Below are positions 22,241 through 32,937 of a DNA stretch of 64,000 bases, piece by piece. Origin of the DNA: Kangiella sediminilitoris (GTDB taxonomy: Bacteria > Pseudomonadota > Gammaproteobacteria > Enterobacterales > Kangiellaceae); assembly GCF_001708405.1 (NCBI RefSeq), contig NZ_CP012418.1, forward strand, positions 1,054,001 to 1,118,000, in the 5' to 3' direction. Within the stretch, counting starts at the first letter, position 1; each line of letters opens with the position of its first letter. The notes below the pieces were generated by a model. That model had not been told where the DNA came from. It was given only the letters and a program-made list of their open reading frames with translations, and made no database searches. A program made the translations under genes and the position numbers.

Positions 22241-24922
22241 ATGAGCGACAGTATGAATCAGCAGGAGAATGTAGCGCCTAACCGGGACGTTCAAGTCCAT
22301 TATCGTAGCGATTATAAAGCCTATCCATTTGATATAAATAGTGTGTCCTTGAGCTTTGAGTTAGATCCCGATGCAACTATTGTTAGCTCAATACTGGATA
22401 TTAAGCGGAAGGCCGATGCTGAGAACAATGAACCGCTTTGTCTAGATGGGGTTGATTTAGAACTGCTAACGATTGAAATCAACGGAAAGGGGCTGACCGA
22501 AGATGAGTACCGTTTTGTGGAAGATGGGCTGGAGATTCACAATGTTCCGGATGCGTTTGAATTAAAAACACGAGTTAAAATCTCACCAGAGACCAACACC
22601 AGTCTCGAGGGATTATATTTGTCCAGTGGCAAATACTGTACTCAGTGCGAAGCAGAAGGGTTCCGAAAGATCACTTTTTATCCTGACCGTCCAGACGTGA
22701 TGAGCCAGTTTACGGTCCGTATTGAAGCTAGTAAGTCAGATTTTCCTCACTTACTGTCCAACGGGAATCGTGTGGATTACGGTAAATTAGAGAAGGGAAA
22801 GCATTTTGCGGTCTGGGAAGACCCCTTTAAAAAACCAAGTTACTTATTTGCACTGTGCGCGGGTGATTACGATTTATTGACGGATAGCTTCCAGACCATG
22901 TCAGGACGTGAGGTACGTCTGGAAATATATGTGGATAAGGGCAAGCTTGATCAGTGCCATCATGCTATGGCTTCTTTGAAAAAAGCGATGAAGTGGGATG
23001 AGGAAGTATTTGGGCTGGAGTACGATCTGGATATTTATATGATCGTGGCAGTTGGTGACTTCAACATGGGCGCTATGGAAAATAAAGGCCTTAATATCTT
23101 TAACACCAAATATGTTCTGGCAAGCCAGGATACAGCAACTGATACGGACTTTATTGATGTTGAAGGGGTTATCGGTCATGAGTACTTCCATAACTGGACC
23201 GGAAACCGTGTTACATGCCGAGACTGGTTCCAGCTTAGCTTGAAAGAAGGCTTAACGGTGTTCAGGGACCAGGAATTTACAGCCGATCAGACGGATCATG
23301 GTGTGAAGCGCATTGAGGATGTTAAGGTGATACGCTCCCACCAGTTTGCAGAAGATGCAGGGCCTATGGCGCACCCCATCCGCCCAGACTCCTATATAGA
23401 GATGAATAACTTCTATACTGTCACAGTCTATAATAAAGGGGCGGAAGTGATTCGTATGTACCAGACGCTTTTAGGACGTGACGGTTTTAAGCGTGGGCTT
23501 GATGTTTACTTCGAACGCCACGATGGTCAAGCCGTTACCTGCGAAGATTTTGTAAGGGCAATGGAAGATGCCAATCATTATGATCTTGAACAGTTTAGAC
23601 GCTGGTATTCACAGGCTGGTACTCCAGAAGTTCATATTAGAAGTTACTATGATGCAGAAAAACGCCAACTTAGTCTGAATTTGAAGCAAACCTGCCCTGA
23701 AACTCCAGGACAAAAAGCAAAAGCTCCATTTCATATTCCCCTAAAGCTTGGTTTGTTAGATTCTGCGGGTGCTAATATCCCGTTAAAGCCGCTTCTTACA
23801 GGTGAAGGAGATACTCCTGTGGAAGGTGATATTGTTCACCTCAAGCAAGCCGAGCAAACGGTGATTTTTGATGATGTTCCAGAGGGAACTATCCCGTCAT
23901 TATTGCGCGGCTTCTCAGCACCGGTAAAACTTGATTATAACTACTCCCTAAATGAATTAATTTTCTTATTCGCCCACGATACAGATTCGTTTAATCGTTG
24001 GCAGGCGGGGCAGGAGCTTTTCAGTCATGTGATTTTTGGTTTATGTGAGCAGTTAGCGTCTGGAAAAACGTTAAATTTCAATGAGTCGGTGATAAAGGCT
24101 GTAAAGAATATTCTGGATGATCCGGACCTTGATGGTCAGTTTAAGTCTCTAGCTCTGACTATCCCAGGCGTTAACACCCTGATTGAAGAAGTTGATTCAG
24201 TAAATATAGATCATCTGACAGAGGCTCGACACTATTTAAAGCAACGCCTGGCCGAGGAGCTTGAGCTAGACTGGTTGCTTCATTATCAGACGAATCATCA
24301 GACTGGGGAGTTTGAGCAGAGTAAAGAGGCTGTTTCCAAAAGGGCGCTATCCGGTACTTGCCTAAGTTACCTTATGACTCTTGAAAAAGATGCCGTTTAC
24401 CAACTGGCATTACAGCAGCTGGACGATGCCAATAATATGACTGACGCCAGTACGGCGTTAAAACTTATCATGCACTCGGAGTATGATGACAAGCTAGCCG
24501 TTGCCGAAGATTTTTATCAGAAGTGGCAAAATGAAGACCTGGTAGTTAATAAATGGCTACTGATTATGGCTACTGACCCGGCGGACGAAACCATTGACAG
24601 AATAGAGTCATTACTGGATCATCCATCATTCGAACTGAAGAACCCTAATAAGGTCCGTTCACTGATAGGTGGCTTTACCAGCGCCAACCCCACTCAGTTC
24701 CATCGTGCTGATGGAAGAGGATATCAGTATCTAGCGCGTCAAATTAAGTCCCTGTACGCGGTAAACCCGCAGACGGCAGCCCGCCTAACCGGTGCTTTTA
24801 ACCGCTGGCGTAAATTTGATGAGAAGCGCCAATTGATGATGCGGGAGCAGCTTGAAGAAATACTACAGATGCCAGAGCTGTCGAAAGATGTCTATGAAAT
24901 TGCCAGTAAGGCTTTAAAGTAG
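22241..24922 (+). CDS. pepN: aminopeptidase N (M1 family)
   Basis: 893 aa, close to the E. coli length of 870. The substrate-binding G-A-M-E-N is at about 277-281 and the zinc site is H313-E-Y-F-H317 with N-W-T-G-N-R. The C-terminal helical domain is complete. PepN removes N-terminal residues from peptides in the cytosol and is the main general aminopeptidase of gammaproteobacteria. There is no signal peptide. The ATG at 22241 is taken as start; another in-frame ATG four codons on is possible. Divergent from the small membrane protein gene. Confidence 0.96.
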   Translation: MSDSMNQQENVAPNRDVQVHYRSDYKAYPFDINSVSLSFELDPDATIVSSILDIKRKADAENNEPLCLDGVDLELLTIEINGKGLTEDEYRFVEDGLEIHNVPDAFELKTRVKISPETNTSLEGLYLSSGKYCTQCEAEGFRKITFYPDRPDVMSQFTVRIEASKSDFPHLLSNGNRVDYGKLEKGKHFAVWEDPFKKPSYLFALCAGDYDLLTDSFQTMSGREVRLEIYVDKGKLDQCHHAMASLKKAMKWDEEVFGLEYDLDIYMIVAVGDFNMGAMENKGLNIFNTKYVLASQDTATDTDFIDVEGVIGHEYFHNWTGNRVTCRDWFQLSLKEGLTVFRDQEFTADQTDHGVKRIEDVKVIRSHQFAEDAGPMAHPIRPDSYIEMNNFYTVTVYNKGAEVIRMYQTLLGRDGFKRGLDVYFERHDGQAVTCEDFVRAMEDANHYDLEQFRRWYSQAGTPEVHIRSYYDAEKRQLSLNLKQTCPETPGQKAKAPFHIPLKLGLLDSAGANIPLKPLLTGEGDTPVEGDIVHLKQAEQTVIFDDVPEGTIPSLLRGFSAPVKLDYNYSLNELIFLFAHDTDSFNRWQAGQELFSHVIFGLCEQLASGKTLNFNESVIKAVKNILDDPDLDGQFKSLALTIPGVNTLIEEVDSVNIDHLTEARHYLKQRLAEELELDWLLHYQTNHQTGEFEQSKEAVSKRALSGTCLSYLMTLEKDAVYQLALQQLDDANNMTDASTALKLIMHSEYDDKLAVAEDFYQKWQNEDLVVNKWLLIMATDPADETIDRIESLLDHPSFELKNPNKVRSLIGGFTSANPTQFHRADGRGYQYLARQIKSLYAVNPQTAARLTGAFNRWRKFDEKRQLMMREQLEEILQMPELSKDVYEIASKALK

Positions 24923-24973
24923 GCTTATAACCTTAGATTCTTAGATTAAATGTAAAGATTAAGAGACAATATT

Positions 24974-25297
24974 ATGGCTATAATTCAATGTATCGTGTGC
25001 GGTAAAAGAATTTCGAATAAAGCGGAGTCTTGCAGCCACTGTGGTGCTAAATTGCGAGGCACGACAGAAGAGCAGCTCGAGCGTGCAGCTCACTTACAAC
25101 GATTGAGGAAAAACCGTCGCTTACAATCGCTATCTTTCATTGCGGTAATTGCTTTTGCTGCAGGCTTTCTATTGAAGTTCTTCAGTCCAGGAGACAATGT
25201 CGATATTTGGGAGAAAGTTTCATTATATCTAATGGCAGCGGGCTTCTTGGGCTATGTAGTTATGCGTGTCTGGATTATGTTGAATAAACGTAAATAA
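24974..25297 (+). CDS. zinc-ribbon membrane protein
   Basis: 107 aa. An N-terminal zinc ribbon C6-x2-C9 ... C19-x2-C22 (C-I-V-C-G and C-S-H-C-G) precedes a short basic coiled region and two membrane helices (about 52-69 and 82-100). This is a widespread small architecture (zinc-ribbon domain plus transmembrane) with no defined function. It lies between pepN and asd on the same strand. Confidence 0.7.
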   Translation: MAIIQCIVCGKRISNKAESCSHCGAKLRGTTEEQLERAAHLQRLRKNRRLQSLSFIAVIAFAAGFLLKFFSPGDNVDIWEKVSLYLMAAGFLGYVVMRVWIMLNKRK

Positions 25298-25348
25298 TAA
25301 TTTATACGTTAAATTTTTGATTTAATTGTCTTTTATAGGAGCAGTTCA

Positions 25349-26368
25349 TTGGAAAAGGCAAATGTAGCAATCGTCGGCGCCACAGGCGCAGTTGGCGTAA
25401 CAATTCGTGAAATTTTAGAAGAGCGACAGTTTCCTGTTGAGAATCTGTATTTATTGGCCAGTGAGCGCTCAGCTGGTGAGAGGCTGATGTTTAATGGCAA
25501 GTCAGTGATGGTCCAGAACCTTGAGGACTTTGATTTTTCACAGGCTGATGTTGCACTTTTTTCGGCTGGAGGATCTATCTCCAGAGAATACGCACCTAAG
25601 GCCGTAGCAGCAGGGTGTGTGGTTGTCGATAATACGTCTGAGTTCCGTTATGAAGATGACATCCCTTTGGTTGTGACAGAAGTGAATCCGGATAGAATCG
25701 CTGATTATAAAAATAGAGGTATTATTGCTAATCCGAACTGTTCAACCATGCAGTTACTAGTAGCTCTAAAACCGATTCAGGATGCTGTGGGTATTGAACA
25801 TATTAATGTCTGTACCTATCAGGCGGTTTCCGGCTCAGGGCAGAAAGCCATAGAAGAATTGGCGAAACAAACAGCAGAGCTTCTAAACGCAAAAGACCCC
25901 AGTATTGAAGTCTATGATAAGCAAATTGCTTTTAATGTATTGCCTAACATAGATGTGATTCAAGAAAATGGCTACACCAAAGAAGAAATGAAAATGGTGT
26001 GGGAAACTAAAAAGATTTTTGAGGATGACAGTATCGAGGTCAGCCCTACAGCTGTCAGAGTACCAGTTTTCTATGGACACTCTGAAGCGGTCCATCTTAA
26101 GACTCGGGCTCCATTAGCTTCAGTACAGGCAAAAGAATTACTGGAGCGCGCTGAAGGCGTTACTGTTATTGATAATATGGACAACTTGGAGTACGCCACT
26201 GCGGTTACTGATGCTAGTGGTAAAGATGATGTATTTGTCAGTAGAATTCGCGAGGATGTGGGGATGGAAAATGGCCTCGCGATGTGGATTGTTTCTGACA
26301 ATGTGCGCAAGGGGGCTGCATTAAATACCGTCCAAATTGCAGAGATACTTGTAAAAAATCATTTATAG
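25349..26368 (+). CDS. asd: aspartate-semialdehyde dehydrogenase
   Basis: 339 aa. It reduces aspartyl phosphate to aspartate semialdehyde for lysine, threonine, methionine and diaminopimelate synthesis. The NADP-binding G-A-T-G-A-V-G is at the N-terminus and catalytic C131 lies in N-P-N-C-S-T-M. The start codon is TTG at 25349, supported by TAGGAG seven bases before it and by the usual N-terminus; there is no suitable ATG. asd upstream of fimV and truA is a common order in gammaproteobacteria. The gap 26369-26631 to fimV shows no gene. Confidence 0.96.
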   Translation: MEKANVAIVGATGAVGVTIREILEERQFPVENLYLLASERSAGERLMFNGKSVMVQNLEDFDFSQADVALFSAGGSISREYAPKAVAAGCVVVDNTSEFRYEDDIPLVVTEVNPDRIADYKNRGIIANPNCSTMQLLVALKPIQDAVGIEHINVCTYQAVSGSGQKAIEELAKQTAELLNAKDPSIEVYDKQIAFNVLPNIDVIQENGYTKEEMKMVWETKKIFEDDSIEVSPTAVRVPVFYGHSEAVHLKTRAPLASVQAKELLERAEGVTVIDNMDNLEYATAVTDASGKDDVFVSRIREDVGMENGLAMWIVSDNVRKGAALNTVQIAEILVKNHL

Positions 26369-26631
26369 TAGCAAAATTAGTACCTAACGAGCGAAAAGTT
26401 AAAGTATATTCTTAAATGCGGCGCTGCATTAGAGGCGCCCCAAGGAAGCAACTCTATTGTTTTCTGTTGTATTTTGTGAGGCGTTTATCAAAACGGATGT
26501 CTGCCTACACCTATTTAGCAAGATTCACGGTGTATTATGGTAAGTTCGCTGGTTAAAAATTGAGACATTAAAAAGTTGAGCGTTAGGAAAAAGTTAGAGT
26601 ATCAACGATTTTTATCAATGAGGGGAAAGTT

Positions 26632-28944
26632 ATGTTTCGTAAATTAGCTGCAACAGTTGCTGTGTCAACTGCGCTAATCACTCCATCTGCCTGGCCACTG
26701 GGGTTGGGTGATATAGATGCCGATTCGGGATTGAATCAGCCGCTGAAAGCTGAGATTACGCTTTTATCATCACGTAATGTGAGCGAAGAGGATTTACGTG
26801 CAAAACTCGCTTCGTATGAGTCCTATAGTAAATTTGGCGTTCGACGCGAAGCTTATCATAATACTCTAATTTTTGATGTGATCACGAAAGAGGATGGTAG
26901 TAAAGCCATTCTTGTCGAGAGTCGCGATCCAATAAAAGAACCCTTCATTAACTTCTTAGTTGAGCTCAACTGGGCACAGGGACGCTTGATGCGTGAATAT
27001 ACCTTGTTACTTGACCCTCCAGTTTTTGCCAGAACAACACCAACTCCTCAACCCAGTGAAACCCCAGTAGCTTCGCCGGTGGCGCAAAGTAACGTCGCGC
27101 AAAATAAACCGTTTAAGCCGACCGAGGTTGATAGAAAATTCGATACTCCGACTGAAGAACAAAAAACGGTTGAAAAGAAGACTGAAGAACCTGTAACAAA
27201 GGCTTCGAAGGAGCCCGCGGTTACAGAAGAAACGCGCAAACTAGCTTCTTCAACAGAATTCAACGACGATAACTGGACAGTTGAAAGAGGGCAGACCTTG
27301 TGGAGTATCGCTGAGTCGGTACGCCCTCAGGGTGTTTCTGTACAACAAACTCTGTTAGCTATATTTCATAATAATCCAGAGGCATTTATCAACAATGATA
27401 TCAATAGGGTAAAAGCCGGCGCAATTTTGACCGTACCTGAAAGAAGTGTCATCAGTGACGTTTCTCAGGCTGCGGCTATTAACAAAATAAGGAGTTCGAC
27501 GGTCAGTGCTGACGCACCTCTCGATGTTCGAAAAAGCGTTGATGAGACAGAAGAGGTAGAAAGTTCTGACTCGCAAACAGGCCGCTTGAGTATTGCTAGC
27601 GTAGAAGAAAGCTCCACAGAGCAGTCTGGTGGTAGTGATCTAGATAGCAACTCTGAAGAAGAGCTCAGTTCTGATGCTAGCTCTGCGGATTCTGATTTGG
27701 CTTCAACAGAGGGTGAAACCTCTTCTGATTTTGAATCTACCTTGAGCGATACGGGCACTGATACAGAGTCTGGAGTCGCAGTTGAAGACGAAACTCTGTC
27801 CGTACTTTCCGGTGCTGCAGATAAGGCGGAAGACGTTGACGAAAGTTCAGTGGCTGATGAATCAACAGGTGAACCGTCAGAGACGGCATCTGCTACTCCT
27901 GAGCAAAGCAGTAACGAAGAACCTGCTCCTAAAGACGTGAATAGTTTAGAGCAAAACACTAAGAAAGCATTTTATGAGTCAGAAAATTTCTGGCTTTATG
28001 CGGGTGGTGGTCTTTTAGTTGTGTTATTGGCGGGTGGCGGCTTACTGTATCGTCGTAATAGTCGAGTCGAGGATGATGGTGGCCTGCTTGGTATGATGTC
28101 TGACTCTAATAATTCGGATAGACAGAATGAGCCTGAATCATTCTTGAAGGGTCGTGGAATGAAGGCTCCTGAAGAAGAGGCTGATCCACTAAGTCAGGCT
28201 GACATTCTTATTGCCAGAGGGAAGTTGCGTCAGGCAGAAAGCCTGCTTGAAGATGCCCTGGCAGCTGAGCCACATAATCAGGAAGTTAGAGTAAAGCTAA
28301 TGGAAGTTGTGGCTAGTTCTCAAAATACTGAGAAGTTTAATCAGCTGAAAGCAGAACTACCTTCTGATTTTGATCATGACTCAGCGCTTGGTCTGAAAGT
28401 GGCCAGCCTGGGGAGCTTGCTAGAAGAAGATGATACTGAGTTTAGAATTGACGAGTCTACCGACTTCGAGCTTCCGAGCGAAGGTGATATTTTTGGTGAT
28501 GATGAGTCATCTTCACCATCTGATCTGGATCTCAGTGAGGAGCTTGAATCGGCAACATCTGATGTTGATACGGTAAAGGATGTAGACGACTCAGAAGAGC
28601 TGCTGGAACTTGATTTAAGTGACTTTGAGAAGCAGGTAGAAGATTCTGCTTCAACAGAGACAAACTCTGATGATAACAGCATTGAGTTTACAACTGGTCA
28701 GGATGACGAGGCATTAGTTACTCATGAAGATGATAGTGTTTCAAATGATGTTTTAGATAACACTGCTAACGACGACAGTGGTGATGGCCTGAGTGCTGAT
28801 GATGCTGCAACAAAATTTGATCTTGCTAAAGCTTACATGGAGCTTGGGGACGAGGAAGCGGCCCGAGATATCCTCGAAGAAGTTAAGCAGGAGGGCAACA
28901 GCTCACAGCGGGCCGAGGCTGATAAATTATTATCACAAATGTAG
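26632..28944 (+). CDS. fimV: FimV/HubP-like polar protein
   Basis: 770 aa. Signal peptide, then the FimV N-terminal domain (L-G-L-G-D-I-x-x-x-S-x-L-N-Q-P-L-x-A-E-I). A LysM domain (about 213-268, W-T-V-E-R-G-Q-T-L-W-S-I-A) binds peptidoglycan. A long Ser/Asp/Glu-rich stretch leads to one membrane helix (about 453-472), an acidic cytoplasmic region with a tetratricopeptide-like segment, and the C-terminal FimV domain ending K-L-L-S-Q-M. Relatives act as pole organisers and support type IV pilus secretin assembly and twitching. Antisense open frames here are shadows of the biased composition. Confidence 0.93.
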   Translation: MFRKLAATVAVSTALITPSAWPLGLGDIDADSGLNQPLKAEITLLSSRNVSEEDLRAKLASYESYSKFGVRREAYHNTLIFDVITKEDGSKAILVESRDPIKEPFINFLVELNWAQGRLMREYTLLLDPPVFARTTPTPQPSETPVASPVAQSNVAQNKPFKPTEVDRKFDTPTEEQKTVEKKTEEPVTKASKEPAVTEETRKLASSTEFNDDNWTVERGQTLWSIAESVRPQGVSVQQTLLAIFHNNPEAFINNDINRVKAGAILTVPERSVISDVSQAAAINKIRSSTVSADAPLDVRKSVDETEEVESSDSQTGRLSIASVEESSTEQSGGSDLDSNSEEELSSDASSADSDLASTEGETSSDFESTLSDTGTDTESGVAVEDETLSVLSGAADKAEDVDESSVADESTGEPSETASATPEQSSNEEPAPKDVNSLEQNTKKAFYESENFWLYAGGGLLVVLLAGGGLLYRRNSRVEDDGGLLGMMSDSNNSDRQNEPESFLKGRGMKAPEEEADPLSQADILIARGKLRQAESLLEDALAAEPHNQEVRVKLMEVVASSQNTEKFNQLKAELPSDFDHDSALGLKVASLGSLLEEDDTEFRIDESTDFELPSEGDIFGDDESSSPSDLDLSEELESATSDVDTVKDVDDSEELLELDLSDFEKQVEDSASTETNSDDNSIEFTTGQDDEALVTHEDDSVSNDVLDNTANDDSGDGLSADDAATKFDLAKAYMELGDEEAARDILEEVKQEGNSSQRAEADKLLSQM

Positions 28945-28963
28945 GTTCTCAATTAAGAGTTGA

Positions 28964-28992
28964 AAAACACCGGGTGTTGACCCGGTGTTTTT
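28964..28992 (+). terminator. terminator after fimV
   Basis: An 11-bp stem AAAACACCGGG (28964-28974) with 28981-28991, loop TGTTGA, then T. It separates fimV from truA. Confidence 0.85.
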
Positions 28993-29031
28993 GTAATGAG
29001 TTGACGTTAAGAACGAAAGGTAACTTTTACG

Positions 29032-29820
29032 ATGAAGTTCGCTTTAGGAATTGAGTATGATGGCAGCTACTACTATGGTTGGCAGAGGCAGTCCCATGCT
29101 AAGTCAGTACAGCAAACGCTCGAAGAGGTTCTAAGTAAAATTGCCGATGAACCCGTTCAAGTAAACTGCGCTGGTAGAACTGATACGGGGGTCCATGCCA
29201 CAGGTCAGGTAGTCAGCTTCGACATTAGTAATGAAAGACCGCTCAAGGCATGGACAATGGGTGCTAATACTCAACTTCCAGACTCCGTCGCGGTACGCTG
29301 GGCCCATGAGGTGCCTGATGATTTTCACGCCAGATTTAGTGCTACTGCTCGACGTTACCGCTATATCATCGCCAATACACATGCCCGCCCGGCAATATTG
29401 AACCATGGTCTGACATGGTGTAGACAAGAGTTGGATGTTGAAGCAATGAATGCTGCCTGTACATATTTTCCTGGCGAACAAGACTTTGCCTCCTTTCAGG
29501 CTTCGAGTTGTCAGTCTCGAACTTCATTTCGATTTATTAACCATCTTACTGTAGAGCGCTACCATGACTATGTTGTTATAGACATAAAAGCTAATGCCTT
29601 TTTACATCATATGGTCAGAAATATTGCTGGAACTTTAATTGAAGTTGGAAAAGGGTTAAAGCCCGCCTCATGGGTAAAAGAGCTAATCGAAGAAAGAAAC
29701 CGGGCCTCAGCACCCGCAACCGCAAGCCCCAACGGGTTATATCTGGTTGATGTTGATTACCCAGAAAAGTTTGAATTGCCAAGACTGGCGATAGGACCTG
29801 TTTTTTTGCCAAAAACCTAG
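29032..29820 (+). CDS. truA: tRNA pseudouridine(38-40) synthase
   Basis: 262 aa. It isomerises uridines 38-40 in the anticodon arm of tRNAs. The catalytic aspartate is D51 in G-R-T-D-T-G-V-H, and the family segments Y-D-G-x-x-Y-x-G-W-Q-R-Q and F-L-H-H-M-V-R-N are present. Full length. It begins 40 bp after the fimV terminator and starts the truA-accD-folC-SPOR-cvpA-purF block, whose order matches that of other gammaproteobacteria. Confidence 0.96.
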   Translation: MKFALGIEYDGSYYYGWQRQSHAKSVQQTLEEVLSKIADEPVQVNCAGRTDTGVHATGQVVSFDISNERPLKAWTMGANTQLPDSVAVRWAHEVPDDFHARFSATARRYRYIIANTHARPAILNHGLTWCRQELDVEAMNAACTYFPGEQDFASFQASSCQSRTSFRFINHLTVERYHDYVVIDIKANAFLHHMVRNIAGTLIEVGKGLKPASWVKELIEERNRASAPATASPNGLYLVDVDYPEKFELPRLAIGPVFLPKT

Positions 29821-29908
29821 AAGTGGTTTTACCAGAAGTCTGTTCCGTTTAGGGCGAAACCTGTTACAATGCAACGACTTAAATGTTGATATCAAACAAA
29901 GATAGAAT

Positions 29909-30772
29909 ATGAGCTGGTTAGAACGATTATTACCGAAGCGCAACCCGGATGGTGAACGCAAAAAATCCATCCCAGAAGGTGTTTGGAGCAAGTGTAATGC
30001 TTGTGAAGCTGTTTTGTATTACGCTGAAGTAGAGCGTAATCAGTCAGTTTGCCCTAAATGTAATAGCCATATCCGAATCAATGCGCGCAAGCGTCTGGAT
30101 TTGTTTTTGGATAAGGATGCCCGGCAGGAGATTGCTGCTGATATGAAGCCAGTTGATATGCTGCGCTTCCGAGATTCTAAAAAATACAAAGACCGCCTTT
30201 CTGCAGCTCAAAAGAAAACCAAAGAAAATGACGCTTTGGTCGCTTTTGAAGGCAGTGTAAAAGGAGTACCCGTCGTTGCGTGTTCCTTTAATTTCGATTT
30301 CATGGGCGGCTCTATGGGATCAGTGGTTGGTGAAAAATTTGTGCGCTCGGTAAATCGAGCTATTGAGAAACGTGCCGCTTTTGTATGTTTTACTGCCAGT
30401 GGCGGTGCACGAATGCAAGAGGCTTTAGTTTCTTTAATGCAAATGGCTAAAACCAGCGCTGTACTCGCTAAGTTATCTGACAGCGGCCTGCCCTATATTA
30501 CAGTATTGACAGATCCGACAATGGGTGGTGTTACCGCGAGTCTTGCCATGCTTGGCGATATTCATATCGCTGAGCCGAAAGCATTGATTGGCTTTGCAGG
30601 GCAGCGTGTCATTGAGCAGACTATTCGTGAAAAACTACCAGAAGGCTTCCGCTTAAGTGAATTTTGGTTGGAACATGGTGCGATTGATATGATAGTTGAT
30701 CGACGTGACATGCGGGATAAAGTTGCCTCTTTAGCCGCTAAGTTGTTGAAAGTAGATGAACCTGCGGCTTAA
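29909..30772 (+). CDS. accD: acetyl-CoA carboxylase carboxyltransferase beta subunit
   Basis: 287 aa. With AccA it transfers carboxyl from biotin to acetyl-CoA, giving malonyl-CoA for fatty acid synthesis. The N-terminal zinc ribbon has C29, C32, C48 and C51. The carboxyltransferase domain shows [18 protein letters not shown] and T-D-P-T-x-G-G-V-T-A-S. folC begins 14 bp downstream, as in E. coli. Confidence 0.97.
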   Translation: MSWLERLLPKRNPDGERKKSIPEGVWSKCNACEAVLYYAEVERNQSVCPKCNSHIRINARKRLDLFLDKDARQEIAADMKPVDMLRFRDSKKYKDRLSAAQKKTKENDALVAFEGSVKGVPVVACSFNFDFMGGSMGSVVGEKFVRSVNRAIEKRAAFVCFTASGGARMQEALVSLMQMAKTSAVLAKLSDSGLPYITVLTDPTMGGVTASLAMLGDIHIAEPKALIGFAGQRVIEQTIREKLPEGFRLSEFWLEHGAIDMIVDRRDMRDKVASLAAKLLKVDEPAA

Positions 30773-30786
30773 TAGAGATTACCGCC

Positions 30787-32103
30787 TTGTCATCTTTTGA
30801 CAGCCCACTACATTTCACCCATCTTAATGAGTGGCTTGCTTGGTTAGAGCAAGCACACTCTATTCATAAAATAGAGCTTGGGCTAGACAGAGTCAAAACC
30901 GTAGCCTCAAGACTCGATTTATTACATCCCACCTCTAAAATAATTACCGTAGCCGGTACTAATGGTAAGGGTACTACCGTGGCGGCAATTGAAGCTTTAG
31001 CTTCGAGTCACAAGTTATCGGTAGGCACTTACACCTCCCCCCATCTTGTTGAATTTAATGAGCGCATCAGGATTAACCAGGAAAACTGTAACGATGAGTT
31101 ATTAGTCGAAGGCTTTAAGGCTGTATACACTGCCAAAAGAGACGCTGAGCTTACTTATTTTGAATTTACCACACTGGTGGGGCTGTGGGTTTTTAATCAT
31201 CTTGAACTGGATTTAGTCGTTCTTGAGGTTGGCTTGGGCGGTAGACTCGATGCGGTCAATATAGTTGATGCAGATATTGCCGTGATTACTTCAATAGGGC
31301 TAGATCATACCGACTGGCTGGGTAACGACTTAAAAACTATAGCCCGTGAAAAAGCTGGCGTTGCCCGGCATAACAAACCATTGGTTATAGCTGACTCAGC
31401 AATAGAAAAGCTTCTTGAGTCGAACATAGAAGCAATTGGCTGTATTCCTATAATCGCTGATAAAGACTACAAGGCAGTTCTCGACAAGAAATATTGGAGT
31501 TACAGTAATCAAGCTTTATCTGTAGAGTTTTATGAATTGCCTCTTAATGATTTGTATTTGCCCAATTTAGCCGCAGCTTTAACCGCTTTCAGTTATGTTT
31601 ACCAAGAGCTACTAAACAAAACTCTGTCTTACGCTTCGTGTTATAAGTCCTATGAGACATTAACTCTTTTAGGTAGGTTTCAATTTTTATCAAAGCAGCC
31701 TCATATCATTGTTGATGTTGCCCATAATGTTGACTCAGCAAAGCTATTAAACCAGAAGCTACTGGAACTAAAGGCCAGCGGAGTTGAGAGAGTGGTTGCC
31801 CTGTGTGGTATGTTGAAAGATAAAGACGCTGACTCCTGTCTTAATGCCATGACAGCCATCGATCAGTGGCATTTTATAGATTTACCTGCCCCCAGGGGGA
31901 GAAAAGCAAAGGAACTGTTGCAAAAACTTCCACAAATGTCGCAAAATAACGCTAAATGTTATTCATCACTAAAAGCATTTAATGAGTCATGTGTCACTCA
32001 TTCATGCCTTAAGTCGTCAGAAGCATTGATTGTTTTTGGCTCTTTTGTAACAGTTGGTTTGTTTGTAGATCAGTGGAATAAAGAAGGTTTTGCGTGGATA
32101 TAA
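30787..32103 (+). CDS. folC: dihydrofolate/folylpolyglutamate synthase
   Basis: 438 aa. It joins glutamate to dihydropteroate and adds further glutamates to folates. The ATP-binding loop V-A-G-T-N-G-K-G-T-T lies at about 57-66, and G-x-Y-T-S-P-H-L and L-E-V-G-L-G-G-R-L-D-A-V-N are intact. The start codon appears to be TTG at 30787: it gives the usual distance to the ATP loop, but the ribosome site is poor, so translation may depend on coupling to accD. The 3' end overlaps the SPOR gene by 10 bp. Confidence 0.94.
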   Translation: MSSFDSPLHFTHLNEWLAWLEQAHSIHKIELGLDRVKTVASRLDLLHPTSKIITVAGTNGKGTTVAAIEALASSHKLSVGTYTSPHLVEFNERIRINQENCNDELLVEGFKAVYTAKRDAELTYFEFTTLVGLWVFNHLELDLVVLEVGLGGRLDAVNIVDADIAVITSIGLDHTDWLGNDLKTIAREKAGVARHNKPLVIADSAIEKLLESNIEAIGCIPIIADKDYKAVLDKKYWSYSNQALSVEFYELPLNDLYLPNLAAALTAFSYVYQELLNKTLSYASCYKSYETLTLLGRFQFLSKQPHIIVDVAHNVDSAKLLNQKLLELKASGVERVVALCGMLKDKDADSCLNAMTAIDQWHFIDLPAPRGRKAKELLQKLPQMSQNNAKCYSSLKAFNESCVTHSCLKSSEALIVFGSFVTVGLFVDQWNKEGFAWI

Positions 32104-32843
32104 AACTTAAACATCGCCTAGTCGGTGCCTGTGTCATATTGGCGTTAGCCGTATTCTTTTTACCAATGATATTGGATAGCGAAAAGTATCGCTCAGACAT
32201 CAAGAGCCAAATTCCAGCAACCCCCACTTTGCAAAGTAGTGAACCAGAAGTTTCAGTTTCTAATGCAGAGGATTCTGGATCTCTTACTATAAACCTGGAT
32301 GAGGATGAGCCTCAGAAAGCCATTGAGGAACCTGTGTCTGAGACAGAAGGCGATAAAACAAGTTCTGTCACGGAGCAAAGTGAAGCTACTACTAAAGAGT
32401 CTAAAGAAGAACTTACGGAAGCTAATAAGCAAGAAGGCATTTCTAAACAAGAGCCGACTTCAGAGGGTGGCTCTGAATCCAACCTAAACGATTCCATCGC
32501 TGACACAAATGATAATTCTGGTGACCAGGTCGTAGAAGATAACCGCGCAGCTGACAAAGAGCCTACAGAGAATGCGCCTTCACAGTCGACCGAAACAAAC
32601 TTTGAAGGTCAACCATGGGTGATTCAAATAGGCTCATTTTCAAATAAGGACAATGCAACTGGCCTGATTGCTGACCTACGAGATCAGGGGTACAGAGCGT
32701 ACCAGCGCCAAAGTGGTAAGTTCACAAGAGTTTTTGTTGGACCTTATCCAGATAAAGAGGCTGCCCTGGAACGACAGCCTGGCCTTGAGAAAATTATCGG
32801 CACGCCTGTAAAGCTCATAGAGTTTGATGCCGGCGAACATTAG
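32094..32843 (+). CDS. SPOR-domain inner-membrane protein (DedD-like)
   Basis: 249 aa, starting with GTG at 32094 behind AAGAAGG inside the end of folC. A short cytoplasmic N-terminus and one membrane helix (about 9-26) are followed by a long Glu/Ser/Lys-rich periplasmic linker (about 45-170) and a C-terminal SPOR domain (about 172-248: W-V-I-Q-I-G-S-F, Y-R-A-Y, R-V-F-V-G-P-Y). SPOR domains bind denuded septal peptidoglycan. Position between folC and cvpA is that of E. coli dedD, a cell-division protein. Confidence 0.9.
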   Translation: MDIKLKHRLVGACVILALAVFFLPMILDSEKYRSDIKSQIPATPTLQSSEPEVSVSNAEDSGSLTINLDEDEPQKAIEEPVSETEGDKTSSVTEQSEATTKESKEELTEANKQEGISKQEPTSEGGSESNLNDSIADTNDNSGDQVVEDNRAADKEPTENAPSQSTETNFEGQPWVIQIGSFSNKDNATGLIADLRDQGYRAYQRQSGKFTRVFVGPYPDKEAALERQPGLEKIIGTPVKLIEFDAGEH

Positions 32844-32937
32844 AGTCTGATTTGACAGATAAAGCTGTTATTGGTTATTCCTCTGAGCTTAATGCTCTGG
32901 TAAAATGCGCACTGAATTCCTCGAGGCACTCTCTTTA

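Noticed and set aside
26420-26439. GC-rich hairpin GGCGC/GCGCC between asd and fimV
   Set aside because: Only 5 bp and no T-run; not enough for a terminator call.
27465-27959. 164-codon Ser-rich antisense ORF in fimV
   Set aside because: A shadow of the Asp/Glu/Ser-rich repeats of FimV; no ribosome site or independent signal.
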